Origin: Oscillospiraceae bacterium
Lineage (GTDB): Bacteria > Bacillota > Clostridia > Oscillospirales > Oscillospiraceae
Reading direction: 5' to 3'
NCBI GenBank assembly: GCA_016293265.1
Contig: JAEDEN010000027.1
Location: forward strand, 1 to 22,647
Length of the DNA: 22,647 bases
The notes below the pieces were generated by a model. That model was not told the DNA's origin. It did no database searches and was given only the letters and a program-made list of their open reading frames with translations. Made by a program: the position numbers and the translations under genes. Shown here in pieces: positions 7,568-15,966 of the stretch (positions are counted from its first letter, which is position 1; each line of letters begins with the position of its first letter).

Positions 7568-9634
7568 TTACCGCTCCCTCCCCAAAAGCCGGTAGACCAC
7601 CCTTGCGGAAAGAAGGGCCAGGTCCTCCCCGGCGGTGTCGTTTTCCAGCCGCATGGAGAAGTGGCGCACCCGGCGGCAGGGCGGGCGGCGCTTTGCCGCC
7701 ACGGCGAAGGTGTTAACCCCCAGGTCCCGCTCCGTCAGGTCCCGGGGGGCGAGGCCCCTGGGGGCCACCCGGATGGGGGTGGGGTCCTCCCGCTCCTCCC
7801 AGTCCGTTTTGTAGCGGATGCGGGTACTGCCGCACCGGTCGCCCCGCACCGTGAAGATGACCCGCAGGACATCCTTCAGCCGGTCGTAGGTGCCGAAGTT
7901 CAGCGCCGGGAAGCGGTAGACCTTGGGGATGCCCGCGCCGTAGTCGCTGAAGACCCGGCCCAGCTCCGTCACCCGCCCGGCAGCGTTGAGGTGGAAGCGC
8001 TTTCCGCCCCAGCTCCACCAGCTGACGCCGTGGATGTTGGTAAAATAAAACCAGCAGGGCTTTTCCCCGCCGCTGAGGCGGTAGTCCCACACATAGGCGT
8101 GGCCGTTTACCATGAGCCAGTAGCGCTGGGCATCGTCAAAGCTGACGGCCCCTCCCGCCACCCGCAGGTCGTAAAGGAGGCCGGGCCGCCCGTCGCTGCC
8201 TCCCACGCTGCGGCTGACCAGGGAGACGTTGTTCTCGTAGGCCGCGCTGGCGGAGCGCAGCAGATGGACCCCCGAGCGGCTGTTGGCAAAGACCAGGTTG
8301 TTCTCGATGAGCTGGATGCTCCAGGGCAGGTCGCAGCCGATCTTGTCGTTCACCCGCTGGTAGGCCAGGGAGATGCTGTCCCGCCCGTTCACCTCCTCCA
8401 CGGAAAAGGCCGTCTTGCCGATGCTCCGCTCCTTGAACACCACCAGCTCCGTATACTGCTTGCCAAAGCCGGTAACGGTTTCGGCGCTGTCGCCGCAGAG
8501 GTTGTAAAAGGGCATGGGAAAGTAGCCGGGATTCATGGCCAGGTCGTCGTTTCCGTTCCAGAAAATGGCGTTGGGCTGGGCCGCGCAGCCTCCCAGCACC
8601 ATGCACACCTGCACCCCGCCGCCATAGACGGCGGCATACCGGCAGCTCATCACGCTGGCTTTCGCCTCCGGGTTCTCCTTCCGGTAGACGATCTCCACGC
8701 TGTTCTCTCCCTCCGCCGGCGCTTCCAGGAAGGTCACATCCCCAAAGAGGAGGTCTGCCTCATAGTCCTCCCCCGGGGTGAGGAGGACGCCGTCCACCCG
8801 CACCTCCTCCACCGCGTCCAGGTCCCCCTCGGGGAGGACGTAGGTGGAGAGGGCAAAGTCCAGCACGAAGGTGATGTCCGTGCCGCTGCCCGGCGCGGTG
8901 GTGAAGGTGACGGTGCCGGTGGTGAGATTCACATCATAGAGGGCCGGGCTCACCACCTCCGCGCCGAAGTACACCGTCTCCACCCCCACAAGGCCGCTGG
9001 CCTCCGACGCCCCCAGGGCAAAGACGCGGCTGGTCCCATTCCCCTGCTTTACCACGTTCACGGCGTTGACGCCGGGGTTGTACTTCACCCGTTTACGCCC
9101 GGTCAGGCGGTTTTCCGGCTGGTAGAGGTCGCCGCTGCCCGTCCGTGGGTCGGCATTAAGCAAAATGGTGGGGGTGTATGCCAGGTCCTCCACCTTCGTC
9201 ACGGTAAAGAGCTTCTCCCCCTCCGGGGTGTAGGCGATGCGGAAAAAGCCGCCCCGGTTCTTGTAGTAAAGATGCTCCCCATAGCGGAAAAAGGTGCCCC
9301 GGTCCCTGGGCACGCCGGAAAAGACCTCCTCCAGGGCATAGAAGCGGTCATCCCCCGGGGCGGCGGTGTGGTCCAGGGCGTAAAGCTTGCCTGAGATGTG
9401 AAGGAAGGTCCTGTCCCAGAAGGGCTCGCCGCTGGCCGCATAACCCACGGCGCCCTCCGCCTGCGCCGTCACGTAGGTCTGCCCCTCCCGGCTCTGGAGG
9501 GAGCCGTCCTCCCACCAGAGGTTCTGCATCTCCGGACTTTCGTTCCCTTCCAGCTCTGTCTCCTGCTCCCAGAGGTTCAGCCCTCCGTCCAGGCGCCGGA
9601 AAATCACCGTCCGCTCGCCGCTGCGCCCGCTCAC
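7568..9634 (-). CDS. Large tail hub / nozzle-like structural protein
   Basis: 688 aa from a GTG at 9634 that overlaps the upstream TGA by 4 bp and has a GGGGGTGGG site. An ATG 54 bp upstream in the same frame would give a basic, unlikely leader inside the connector gene and is rejected. The N-terminus, with GGLNLWEQE and a later Asn-Leu-Trp/Arg-Glu-Gly pattern, resembles the opening of podovirus tail-hub and DNA-stabilising proteins. The rest is beta-rich with repeated aromatic-Asp-Gly turns, consistent with a propeller. It follows portal and connector and precedes the fibre, exactly where P22 gp10 or T7 gp12-type nozzle proteins act. The analogy rests on position and style, not on an alignment. 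Confidence 0.7.
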   Translation of the reverse strand: MSGRSGERTVIFRRLDGGLNLWEQETELEGNESPEMQNLWWEDGSLQSREGQTYVTAQAEGAVGYAASGEPFWDRTFLHISGKLYALDHTAAPGDDRFYALEEVFSGVPRDRGTFFRYGEHLYYKNRGGFFRIAYTPEGEKLFTVTKVEDLAYTPTILLNADPRTGSGDLYQPENRLTGRKRVKYNPGVNAVNVVKQGNGTSRVFALGASEASGLVGVETVYFGAEVVSPALYDVNLTTGTVTFTTAPGSGTDITFVLDFALSTYVLPEGDLDAVEEVRVDGVLLTPGEDYEADLLFGDVTFLEAPAEGENSVEIVYRKENPEAKASVMSCRYAAVYGGGVQVCMVLGGCAAQPNAIFWNGNDDLAMNPGYFPMPFYNLCGDSAETVTGFGKQYTELVVFKERSIGKTAFSVEEVNGRDSISLAYQRVNDKIGCDLPWSIQLIENNLVFANSRSGVHLLRSASAAYENNVSLVSRSVGGSDGRPGLLYDLRVAGGAVSFDDAQRYWLMVNGHAYVWDYRLSGGEKPCWFYFTNIHGVSWWSWGGKRFHLNAAGRVTELGRVFSDYGAGIPKVYRFPALNFGTYDRLKDVLRVIFTVRGDRCGSTRIRYKTDWEEREDPTPIRVAPRGLAPRDLTERDLGVNTFAVAAKRRPPCRRVRHFSMRLENDTAGEDLALLSARVVYRLLGRER

Positions 9635-10245
9635 AGGAGCCCACCCCCGGAGAACTGGTAGGCGTCCCACACGCTGCCAACGCCGCACCAGGGAGGCAGC
9701 ATCATGTTGTCCAGGAACTTTTCATAGCTGTGCATCAGGACGTTGTATACGAATTCGTCCTCCGGCAGCGCCAGCTTGGCCGCCGCATAGAAGGTGGCGG
9801 CGTACACGGTGTCCGCCTCCTCATCGTACTCGTAGTCGTCCTCGGGGTCCTCGGGCAGCAGGCGGGGATAGCGGTAGTAGTCGATGAGGTATCTGCCCTT
9901 GGGGGTCAGGATGGCCCTGTCCTCCAGCATCCACCATTCGTGGGCGGTGCGGGTGGTGTCCCCGTTCTCATCCACCTCCCACACGCCGCAGCCCTTCAGG
10001 GCCCGGAAGTCCTCCGGCAGGGGATGCTTCACCTTGTCTCCCACGGCCTCGCCCCCCTCCAGGTAATAGTGGTGGTTCCGGGGCTTGACCAGGCTGCACA
10101 CGCACATCACCGCCTCGTTCATGGCCCCCGGGATGCGGGAAAGGTCGTCCCGCTGGCCGTTATAGGCGGGGGAGATGGCCTCTCCCCCCAGGGTGGCCCG
10201 GTTCAGGTGCTCCAGCACCTTCCGTTTGATCAGTCCGTATTTCAT
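9631..10245 (-). CDS. Head-tail connector / tail accessory protein
   Basis: 204 aa. The ATG at 10245 overlaps the portal TGA by 4 bp. The N-terminal half is helical (RKVLEHLNRA, MNEAVMCVCSLV); a short beta insert with an acidic patch (EDPEDDYEYDEEAD, about 131-144) follows; and the C-terminal half is helical (AATFYAAAKLALPEDEF). The order helix-insert-helix, with size and position directly after the portal, is that of gp4/gp6-type adaptors that ring the portal. No named family was recognised with certainty. Likely role: joining the portal to the tail hub encoded next. Confidence 0.68.
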   Translation of the reverse strand: MKYGLIKRKVLEHLNRATLGGEAISPAYNGQRDDLSRIPGAMNEAVMCVCSLVKPRNHHYYLEGGEAVGDKVKHPLPEDFRALKGCGVWEVDENGDTTRTAHEWWMLEDRAILTPKGRYLIDYYRYPRLLPEDPEDDYEYDEEADTVYAATFYAAAKLALPEDEFVYNVLMHSYEKFLDNMMLPPWCGVGSVWDAYQFSGGGLL

Positions 10246-11906
10246 TTCATGCCTCCTTCGTTTGCTTTTGCCTTCAGCTCGTCGATCAGCTCCTGCTTGC
10301 GGGGGATGTGGCCCTCGGGCAGGCGCTCCAGATACTGGACCAGGTTCAACGCCCCCTCCCGGCGGAGGTTGTCCAATGTCTGCGTCAGGGCGATCTCGCT
10401 GAAATAAGTACTCTCTCCCACGTCGCAGGAAACCTTCAGCCAAAGGTCCTTGAAGCAGGAGAAGTCGAAGCATTCCACCGCCTTGCGGCAGCGCTTTTCC
10501 GTGGCCAGCAGGCCCGTGCCGCTCTGGATCACCGGCGCGCCGGAGGGCGAGGTGAGGAGCTCGGTGAACTCCCGCTCCACCACCACATGGCGCCGGGCGT
10601 AGTAGGTGCCCATCATGTCCAGCAAAATGGCGCCGATGTCCTCCACCCACTCGTAAAGCCCCGCCCGCACGTTTTCCAGGGGCACCTGGGCGTTGGTCTG
10701 CAAGACGATGAGGGCGGAGGTGTTCTCGGCCTTGGCGGTGCCCAGCTGGGCGTCGGTGGCCCCCAGGCACTCCTTGGTATAGGCCATGGCTTTGTCGATG
10801 AGGGCAAAGATCTGGTTGCTCATCTCGGCAGGCTGCAGGTTGTAGGCCACCTGGGAAACGCTCTGCCCGGGCTGCAGGCCGTGGACGCCGATGGCCTGGC
10901 CCACTTCGTTGGTCCAGGCGGAGACGATGTCCGCGTTGTACACCGTCTTGGGGAAGGCCATGAGCTGCAGGTGCCGCATGGCCGTTGCGAACATGGTGTT
11001 GATGAAGATCTGGTTGGGCACCAGTCCCGTCACCAGGGCCCGGCCGTGATACTGGTTCTTCTGCTTTTCCCAGTTGCCCCAGGCGATGGGATAGCGGGAG
11101 AGGCCCGTGTCCACATCCTCGTAGATCACAGCGCTCCTGGTGGCCTTGGTGACGTGGACCGTCCCCGTTCCCTTCTTTGTGTAGAGGTAGACGTAGAGGG
11201 CCTTGGCGTTGCTCTCGTCACCCCCCAGCTCCGTCTTTCCGCCCACGCCCCTCATGCCGCCGTTATCTCCGTCGGCCTCGATGTCTCCGCTGCCGCCCCA
11301 AAGGGCCTGCTCCTGGCGCAGGTTCTCCACGGTGTCCCGGCCCACGATGAGGATGTAGGGCTGGACCTCCACCCGCTGGTCATTGGGGTTTCCGAACATC
11401 ACATTGATGCCGTCCACCAGCTCCATGCAGATCTCGCCCCGCTCGCCTCCGAAGGCCGCGCCGAAGGGCGCCGCCTGGGGATCGAAGTAAAAGTGGGCAC
11501 AGTAGTCGCCGGTCTGGGCCCCGTCGAAGAGGGCCTCCCGGACCCGGTAGTCAAACCGGAACTTCTCCAGCAGGTTCTTCACCGCCGCGTTGGCAAAGGC
11601 CACCGCCCCGCCCTGGGGGTCCGCCCTGCTGCCGCCGTCATAGTAGGCCAGGGGCTCGTAGCGGATGGTCACGGCGGAGCTGGTGAGGCTTGCGATGAAC
11701 AGGCTGGCCACCCGCTTGAGGATGTTGAAGGTGGGCTTGGGCAGGCTCCGCATGGCGGGGGTATCCGGCAGGTGGAGCCACTGGTTCCCCGCGAAAAATT
11801 CCGTGTTGGTCTCCACCAGCGCATACTGGTTGGGGACCAGGCGGTTGTTGTAGCTCCTCCCCTCCTCGTAGAGCTTCCATGCCAGGGGAAGATCATTGTG
11901 CCTCAT
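10242..11906 (-). CDS. Phage portal protein
   Basis: 554 aa. The N-terminal stretch YNNRLVPNQYALVETNTEFF then a QWLHLP motif, the long central beta/alpha body, and a helical C-terminal part with ENTSALIVLQ and a long acidic/Lys-rich tail helix fit portals of the P22-like size class. Portals form the dodecameric DNA gate at one capsid vertex and dock the terminase. The ATG at 11906 overlaps the small upstream gene by 4 bp and has AGGAGG. It lies after, not before, scaffold and capsid, which differs from the common siphophage order terminase-portal-protease-capsid. No capsid protease gene is present. Confidence 0.85.
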   Translation of the reverse strand: MRHNDLPLAWKLYEEGRSYNNRLVPNQYALVETNTEFFAGNQWLHLPDTPAMRSLPKPTFNILKRVASLFIASLTSSAVTIRYEPLAYYDGGSRADPQGGAVAFANAAVKNLLEKFRFDYRVREALFDGAQTGDYCAHFYFDPQAAPFGAAFGGERGEICMELVDGINVMFGNPNDQRVEVQPYILIVGRDTVENLRQEQALWGGSGDIEADGDNGGMRGVGGKTELGGDESNAKALYVYLYTKKGTGTVHVTKATRSAVIYEDVDTGLSRYPIAWGNWEKQKNQYHGRALVTGLVPNQIFINTMFATAMRHLQLMAFPKTVYNADIVSAWTNEVGQAIGVHGLQPGQSVSQVAYNLQPAEMSNQIFALIDKAMAYTKECLGATDAQLGTAKAENTSALIVLQTNAQVPLENVRAGLYEWVEDIGAILLDMMGTYYARRHVVVEREFTELLTSPSGAPVIQSGTGLLATEKRCRKAVECFDFSCFKDLWLKVSCDVGESTYFSEIALTQTLDNLRREGALNLVQYLERLPEGHIPRKQELIDELKAKANEGGMK

Positions 11907-12124
11907 GTGCAGACCTCCTCATTGTGCAGCATTCCATAGGCCCGCTCGGCGTTGTAGCTTTGCAGGGCGGAGAAGGCCTCCTCCCTCAGCCGCTGCGCCT
12001 CCTGCCCGGTCTCCGGCGGGGCGGAGGGGACCTCCCTCTCCCGCAGCTTCCAGCCCAGGACGCCTCCTGCGCCGAAGGCGCACAGAACCACCGCCGCGCC
12101 CAGCGCGCCCAGTAACATTTCCAT
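11903..12124 (-). CDS. Small single-pass membrane protein in the capsid-portal interval
   Basis: 73 aa. Residues 3-24 are a hydrophobic Leu/Ala/Gly segment, followed by a charged helical tail (about 26-68), giving one predicted membrane pass with the tail most likely cytoplasmic. AAGGAGG stands 7 bp before the ATG, among the strongest ribosome sites in the cassette. It lies between capsid and portal, where phages usually have decoration or head-completion proteins, so a membrane protein is unexpected. Family not recognised. Possibilities are a spanin- or ejection-like factor or a membrane assembly anchor; none is proven. Confidence 0.65.
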   Translation of the reverse strand: MEMLLGALGAAVVLCAFGAGGVLGWKLREREVPSAPPETGQEAQRLREEAFSALQSYNAERAYGMLHNEEVCT

Positions 12125-12143
12125 ATGGTTCCTCCTTTCTCTC

Positions 12144-12200
12144 CGGGGCCTGCGGCCCCGCGTACCGCCGGGGGGGGGCGGAGGGCGGATGCCCTCCGCC
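12144..12200. repeat. Two GC-rich hairpins and a G9 tract after the capsid gene
   Basis: CGGGGCC/GGCCCCG (12144-12160, 3-nt loop) and GGCGGAGGGC/GCCCTCCGCC (12177-12200, 4-nt loop) lie between the capsid stop and the next gene's ribosome site. A run of nine G spans 12170-12178. There is no T-run on the minus strand, so these probably protect or process the 3' end of capsid mRNA, which would let capsid be made in excess over portal. Confidence 0.55.
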
Positions 12201-12217
12201 TTGTCCCCTCAGCGGTT

Positions 12218-13339
12218 TCAGCCCACGTTCACCTCAGCGGTGCCCCAGGCCACGGCCTTGCCGCTGCTGTCCAGCTCCACAACGCCCACCACCGTCTCAT
12301 TGTTCACGCTGACGGCGGCGCCGCTGGCGGTGAGAGCCGTGCCGCCGCTGTAGGCCTGGCCGTAGGCAGGCACGGTCAGCCCGGAGGCGGAGGCGGCCAG
12401 TACGTACTTCCAGCTGTTGCCGCTCTCGGGAGTGGAGGGCTCCACCAGGATGGAGGTGCTGCCGGAAGAGGCGGCGGCGGTCATCACGTTCAGGGGCTTC
12501 AACACCGCCTGGGCGCCGTGGTAGTAGATGGCGTCCGCCTTCTCCTTCAGCACGAAGCAGTCGTAGATGAAGCGGCCCTCCACCAGCCAACCGGAGATGC
12601 CGGGGGGATCGTCATGGATCTTGTATTCCTCCAGCTGCTTGGGGGCGGTGGCGGCGCTGGGATAGGTCAGCAAAAAGGCCGCGCCGGCGGGCAGGCGGGA
12701 GGCGGGGACCTTTACGATCTTGCAGCCGTCCACCTCGCCGATGATGCCCTTGGAGAGCATTTCCTGGGAGGTATCGCCGTAGCGCATGAAGGCGCTGTCC
12801 TGCTTGAGGAGGTTGGCGAACTTGTAGGTGCAGAAACACACCCGGCCGCTGTCGGGCACGTTTTTGTTGCCCAGGCACTCCATGCCCGCCAGGAAGCTCT
12901 CATAGGCGTTGGCCTTGGTGATGGCGGTGGTGGCGTAGTTGCCCCGCTCCGTGGCCTTGGCGGCAAGGCAGCGGAACACATAGGTGTCGTACTCGGGCAC
13001 CACCACCTCCGCCAGCTGGCGGCTGAGGGCCTTGCCTGCGTCCATCACCATCTGGCTCTGGGCGCGGTCGCCCCGGTCGATGATGAAGGTATAGGCCCTG
13101 TCCCGGTTGATGGTGAGGGTCTGGACGGTGCGGCTCAGGTCGTCCGGCTGGCCGTAGCGGCTGGTGCCGGAACGGGTGTAGTCCTTCATGGGGACTACGG
13201 GGATGGAATACACGTTCACGGTTTTCACGCCGGTGAACTTGTAGTCGTTGTTCAGCGCCAGCATGGCCTGGGAGGCCCTTGCAAAGCGCTCGTCGATCTT
13301 GGTTGCGTACTTGGAAGCGAGATTCATTCCGCCTGCCAT
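12218..13339 (-). CDS. Major capsid protein with extra C-terminal domain
   Basis: 373 aa. The N-terminal KYATKIDERF... and the following AYTFIIDRGDRAQSQM and YDTYVF segments are typical of Firmicutes phage coat proteins related to the HK97 fold (P22/N4-type coat style). There is no N-terminal protease-cleaved delta domain, consistent with a separate scaffold gene just upstream. The last about 80 residues (from about 293) are Ser/Ala/Gly/Thr-rich beta sequence after an AAASSGS linker, likely a surface-exposed decoration domain. AAAGGATG precedes the ATG at 13339; an alternative ATG lies four codons in. Coat protein forms the icosahedral shell with the portal at one vertex. Confidence 0.85.
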   Translation of the reverse strand: MAGGMNLASKYATKIDERFARASQAMLALNNDYKFTGVKTVNVYSIPVVPMKDYTRSGTSRYGQPDDLSRTVQTLTINRDRAYTFIIDRGDRAQSQMVMDAGKALSRQLAEVVVPEYDTYVFRCLAAKATERGNYATTAITKANAYESFLAGMECLGNKNVPDSGRVCFCTYKFANLLKQDSAFMRYGDTSQEMLSKGIIGEVDGCKIVKVPASRLPAGAAFLLTYPSAATAPKQLEEYKIHDDPPGISGWLVEGRFIYDCFVLKEKADAIYYHGAQAVLKPLNVMTAAASSGSTSILVEPSTPESGNSWKYVLAASASGLTVPAYGQAYSGGTALTASGAAVSVNNETVVGVVELDSSGKAVAWGTAEVNVG

Positions 13340-13412
13340 ATCAGATCATCCTTTCAACAGTTGTTTTTTCGGGGGATGTATCCCCCTTCTTTTTTCAGGT
13401 CCGGGCTCGCCG

Positions 13413-13991
13413 TCACCACACCACGCTCTCAAAGCCCCGCTCAAAGTCGGAGCCGGCGCCCTTTGAGGGGCCGCTGCCCCGCACCCCCTTCACGGGGGCC
13501 CTTGCGGCGGCGGATGCGTTTTGCTTCAGGACCCGGTTCTCCTCCCGGAGGGTCTGGGCGGCTTTTTCCGCCTGTCGTCCCTGCCAGACGGCATAGGCCG
13601 AGATCAGGCTCTCCCCCTGGGCGGCAAGGTGCGCCACCTCATCGGGGATCTCCGTGAAATCGGGGTACAGGCGCTGGAGCTGACGGACCTCCTCCGCATA
13701 GTCCCTGGCGCCCTCCCGGCGCTCCTTCATGGCGTCGAAGGCGTAGGACTTCTGCAGCCGGGCCACCACCTCCTCCTCGGAGAGGGTGACCTCCTTTTCC
13801 TCGTGGTTGACCTTCAGCTTGTAGGTTCTCGGCGGGGCATCCGCTCCGCCGGCCGTGGGAACGCCGTCCTCGGCGCCCTCCGTGGTGGGGAGGGGCGCTT
13901 CCTCCGCTCCGGCAAACAGATCCTCCCCCTCGCTCCAGCCGTCGGGGAGCAGGGGCTCTTCCCTGCCGAAATTCCATTCCTGTTCCTGCAT
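13413..13991 (-). CDS. Scaffolding protein
   Basis: 192 aa from ATG 13991, chosen because AAAGGAG sits at good spacing; in-frame ATGs at 14027 and 14009 have weaker sites. Residues 1-60 are acidic and Pro/Gly/Ala-rich (disordered). Residues about 55-77 carry the YKLKVNHEEKEVTLSEEEV segment common in phage scaffolds and minor head proteins. A long coiled coil follows (about 77-165), and a basic C-terminal tail (VKGVRGSGPSK). Scaffolds direct coat assembly and leave the head. Its place just before the coat gene, its length and its composition all fit. No protease domain is fused to it. Confidence 0.8.
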   Translation of the reverse strand: MQEQEWNFGREEPLLPDGWSEGEDLFAGAEEAPLPTTEGAEDGVPTAGGADAPPRTYKLKVNHEEKEVTLSEEEVVARLQKSYAFDAMKERREGARDYAEEVRQLQRLYPDFTEIPDEVAHLAAQGESLISAYAVWQGRQAEKAAQTLREENRVLKQNASAAARAPVKGVRGSGPSKGAGSDFERGFESVVW

Positions 13992-14025
13992 ACGTTCGTC
14001 TCCTTTCATGGTGAGAAAGATATAC

Positions 14026-14046
14026 AAAAACCGCCCGTAAGGCGGT
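14026..14046 (-). terminator. Short intrinsic terminator/attenuator between terL and scaffold
   Basis: In the minus-strand transcript ACCGCC and GGCGGT form a 6-bp stem with a 5-nt loop (14030-14046), followed by a run of five T (14026-14030, the first overlapping the stem). It lies inside the cassette, upstream of the scaffold and coat genes, so it would be partial or need read-through. I saw no convincing promoter just after it. Confidence 0.5.
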
Positions 14047-14124
14047 CATTGTCCAAATGATCCGGGGCGTTGTTCCCCTTTGCAAAAATGCTTCCCTGCA
14101 CCGCCCCCCAGGGGCCCGGCACCC

Positions 14125-15561
14125 TCAGTACACCTCATAGGCCTCCGCGCCGAAGCCTCCGGACTCCCGGACCTCACTTCGTTCCCCGGCGCTGGCGAAC
14201 AGATAGGAGAGGGCCTGGGTGCTGGAGTCCACCATGTCGTCGTGCTTCCCGGCGGGGAAGGCGCTCCACTGGTCCATGTACTCCTCCAGCCATGCCGCCC
14301 CCCGGGGCAAAAACACATGGCCGCTTTCGATGGCAGGGGACACGGCGTTGACCCGGGCGGTCTTGCCGCCCTGGGGATTCACGCCGATGCAGAACATCTC
14401 CCGCCGCAGCACGTTGATGACGGCACTGCCGTTGGCCTTGTCCTCGATGAGGACGGCCCTGGCCCCGGGATACATCCTGCGCATCTCCCGGATGGCCCCC
14501 AGGGTCCCGGTGAAATCCAGGTGTTGGTTGCGGCAGTCCCGGAGAAAATAGTCGTTTCCCCGCTTGCCCCAGACGGTGATGGCCACAAAGTCGCTGCGCT
14601 CCGTCCCCTTGAAGGCGGCGTCCACGCTGATGACCTCGCTTGCAAAGGTGCCAGCCTCCTCCGGGCGGTAAAACCGCCACCAGCTCCGCTTCACCAGGTT
14701 TCCCTCCTCCACCCGGGGAGCGCACTGGTAAAGGGCCCTCCAGGCCCTCTGTCCCCCCTGCTCATCACAAAGGTAGCTGCTTTTGAACTGCCGGAGCCAT
14801 ACGCTGTCCTTCCCCAGCTCCGGGCAGAGAGGCTCCCCCGGCTTTCTGCCCAGGGGATCCTTCTCCTCCGCCTCCACCGGCAGCCGGATCAGGCGGATAT
14901 TCTGTTCCGTCCGCAAAAGGCGGGCCGCCAGGTCGTCCTCGTGCCAGGGGGTCATGATGAGGATCACCTTGGCCCCCGCCGCCAGACGGCTTTTGAAGGA
15001 ATTCTGCCACTCCTCCCAAAGTCTGCGGCGCACCACGGGGCTGTCGGCCTCCAGGCGGTTTTTGATGGGATCGTCCAGGATCATCAGCTCCGCCGGATTT
15101 CCCGTGACGCCGGAGAGGATGCCCCGGCTGATGAGCCGCCCGGCATGGAAGCGCAGCTCAAATTCCGTGGCCCGGTCGATGCCGCCGATCTCCACGCCGA
15201 AGAGGGTAGCGCCGAAGCACCGCAGCTTCTCTTTGTTCCGCCGGGCGAAGCGCTCGGCGGAGGCGTCGTTGTAGGATCCCAGGATCACCCGCTTTTCCGG
15301 CCACCGGCCCAGATACCAACTGGGCAGTGTCTCCGTCAGCGTCATGGACTTCCCGTGCTGGGGCGGGGTCTCGATGACCAGGATGTCATAGGCGTTGCCG
15401 CTCTCCGTTTCCAAAAAGCGCTGCACCTGCTCCGCCAGAAAGGCGGACATGGCGGTCCTTTTCCACGCCTGTCCATGGACATAGGCAAGGTAATCGCCGT
15501 AATTCCTGCGGGCCAGCTCCCGGGCGGCCAGCTCGGCCCGCAGGGCGGAAGCCATCTCCAT
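14125..15561 (-). CDS. Terminase large subunit
   Basis: 478 aa, complete. N-terminal ATPase: Walker A TPPQHGKS (about 65-72), Walker B LMILDD (about 159-164), and the coupling segment LIMTPWHEDD. C-terminal RNase H-like nuclease: first acidic residue in ISVDAAFKG, second in VLIEDKANG, third in KHDDMVD. All key residues are present, so the motor and nuclease should be active. The start ATG at 15561 overlaps the small-subunit TGA by one base (TGATG); a GTG three bases upstream is the alternative. It packages DNA into the prohead through the portal. Family resemblance is to the Terminase_6/psiM2-ORF9-like group. Whether packaging is sequence specific or headful cannot be read here. Confidence 0.93.
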   Translation of the reverse strand: MEMASALRAELAARELARRNYGDYLAYVHGQAWKRTAMSAFLAEQVQRFLETESGNAYDILVIETPPQHGKSMTLTETLPSWYLGRWPEKRVILGSYNDASAERFARRNKEKLRCFGATLFGVEIGGIDRATEFELRFHAGRLISRGILSGVTGNPAELMILDDPIKNRLEADSPVVRRRLWEEWQNSFKSRLAAGAKVILIMTPWHEDDLAARLLRTEQNIRLIRLPVEAEEKDPLGRKPGEPLCPELGKDSVWLRQFKSSYLCDEQGGQRAWRALYQCAPRVEEGNLVKRSWWRFYRPEEAGTFASEVISVDAAFKGTERSDFVAITVWGKRGNDYFLRDCRNQHLDFTGTLGAIREMRRMYPGARAVLIEDKANGSAVINVLRREMFCIGVNPQGGKTARVNAVSPAIESGHVFLPRGAAWLEEYMDQWSAFPAGKHDDMVDSSTQALSYLFASAGERSEVRESGGFGAEAYEVY

Positions 15562-15842
15562 CACGTTCCCTCCCGCCGCTCCAGCATGGCCCGCAGAGTC
15601 TCATCGGGCAGGTGCTTCAGCGCCTCCTCCGTCACCGGCTCCTCCTGGCCGTCCATGGTGTCCCGCACCAGGCGGAAGGCCGCCGTGTCGCCCTTGGCGG
15701 CCCGTTCCACCTGGGCCTGGGTCAGCAGGTCCATCCACGTCCCCTCGTATCCCAGGGCCCGGAGCCGTTCCTTCTGCGCCCCGTCCTCCACGGGCCGGGA
15801 AAGGGCCTGGCGCAGGATGCTGCCAAATCGTTTTTGTTCCAA
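15561..15842 (-). CDS. Putative terminase small subunit
   Basis: 93 aa from a TTG at 15842, chosen because GGGAGGAGAGG lies 5 bp before it. The open frame further upstream runs through the leader terminator and is not credible. The C-terminal half carries a segment of the form QAQVERAAKGDTAAFRLVRD, like the conserved patch of small terminases and DUF5681-like proteins of Firmicutes phages, in which a short helical hairpin precedes a Gly-Asp-x-x-Ala-Phe pattern. I see no clear helix-turn-helix. It is very short for a small terminase (usual about 120-180 aa). It overlaps terL by one base. Assignment rests on position plus this patch. Confidence 0.68.
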   Translation of the reverse strand: MEQKRFGSILRQALSRPVEDGAQKERLRALGYEGTWMDLLTQAQVERAAKGDTAAFRLVRDTMDGQEEPVTEEALKHLPDETLRAMLERREGT

Positions 15843-15868
15843 TCCGTCCTCTCCTCCCGTCTTTTCAG

Positions 15869-15904
15869 AAAAAAAGAGCCCAGGCGGTTTCCCGTCTGAC
15901 CTCT
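15869..15904 (-). terminator. Intrinsic terminator in the leader of the cassette
   Basis: In the minus transcript a 13-position stem (15892-15904 with 15875-15887, two mismatches and one wobble) closes a GAAA tetraloop and is followed by seven T (15869-15875). It stands after the small ORF and before the small terminase, so all virion genes lie behind it. It could hold the cassette off or tune it through antitermination. Confidence 0.78.
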
Positions 15905-15966
15905 TTTCTTTCCAGTATGAAGAATAACGCCTCCGCCCGGTGCAAAACAAGTGGTCTTTGCCGCAA

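Noticed and set aside
3960..9394. Very long plus-strand open frames (783 and 1050 codons) opposite the tail genes
   Set aside because: High GC leaves antisense frames open. Their products are Gly/Ala/His/Val/Leu-rich and lack domains or ribosome sites, while the minus-strand frames have recognisable phage sequence and tight gene spacing.
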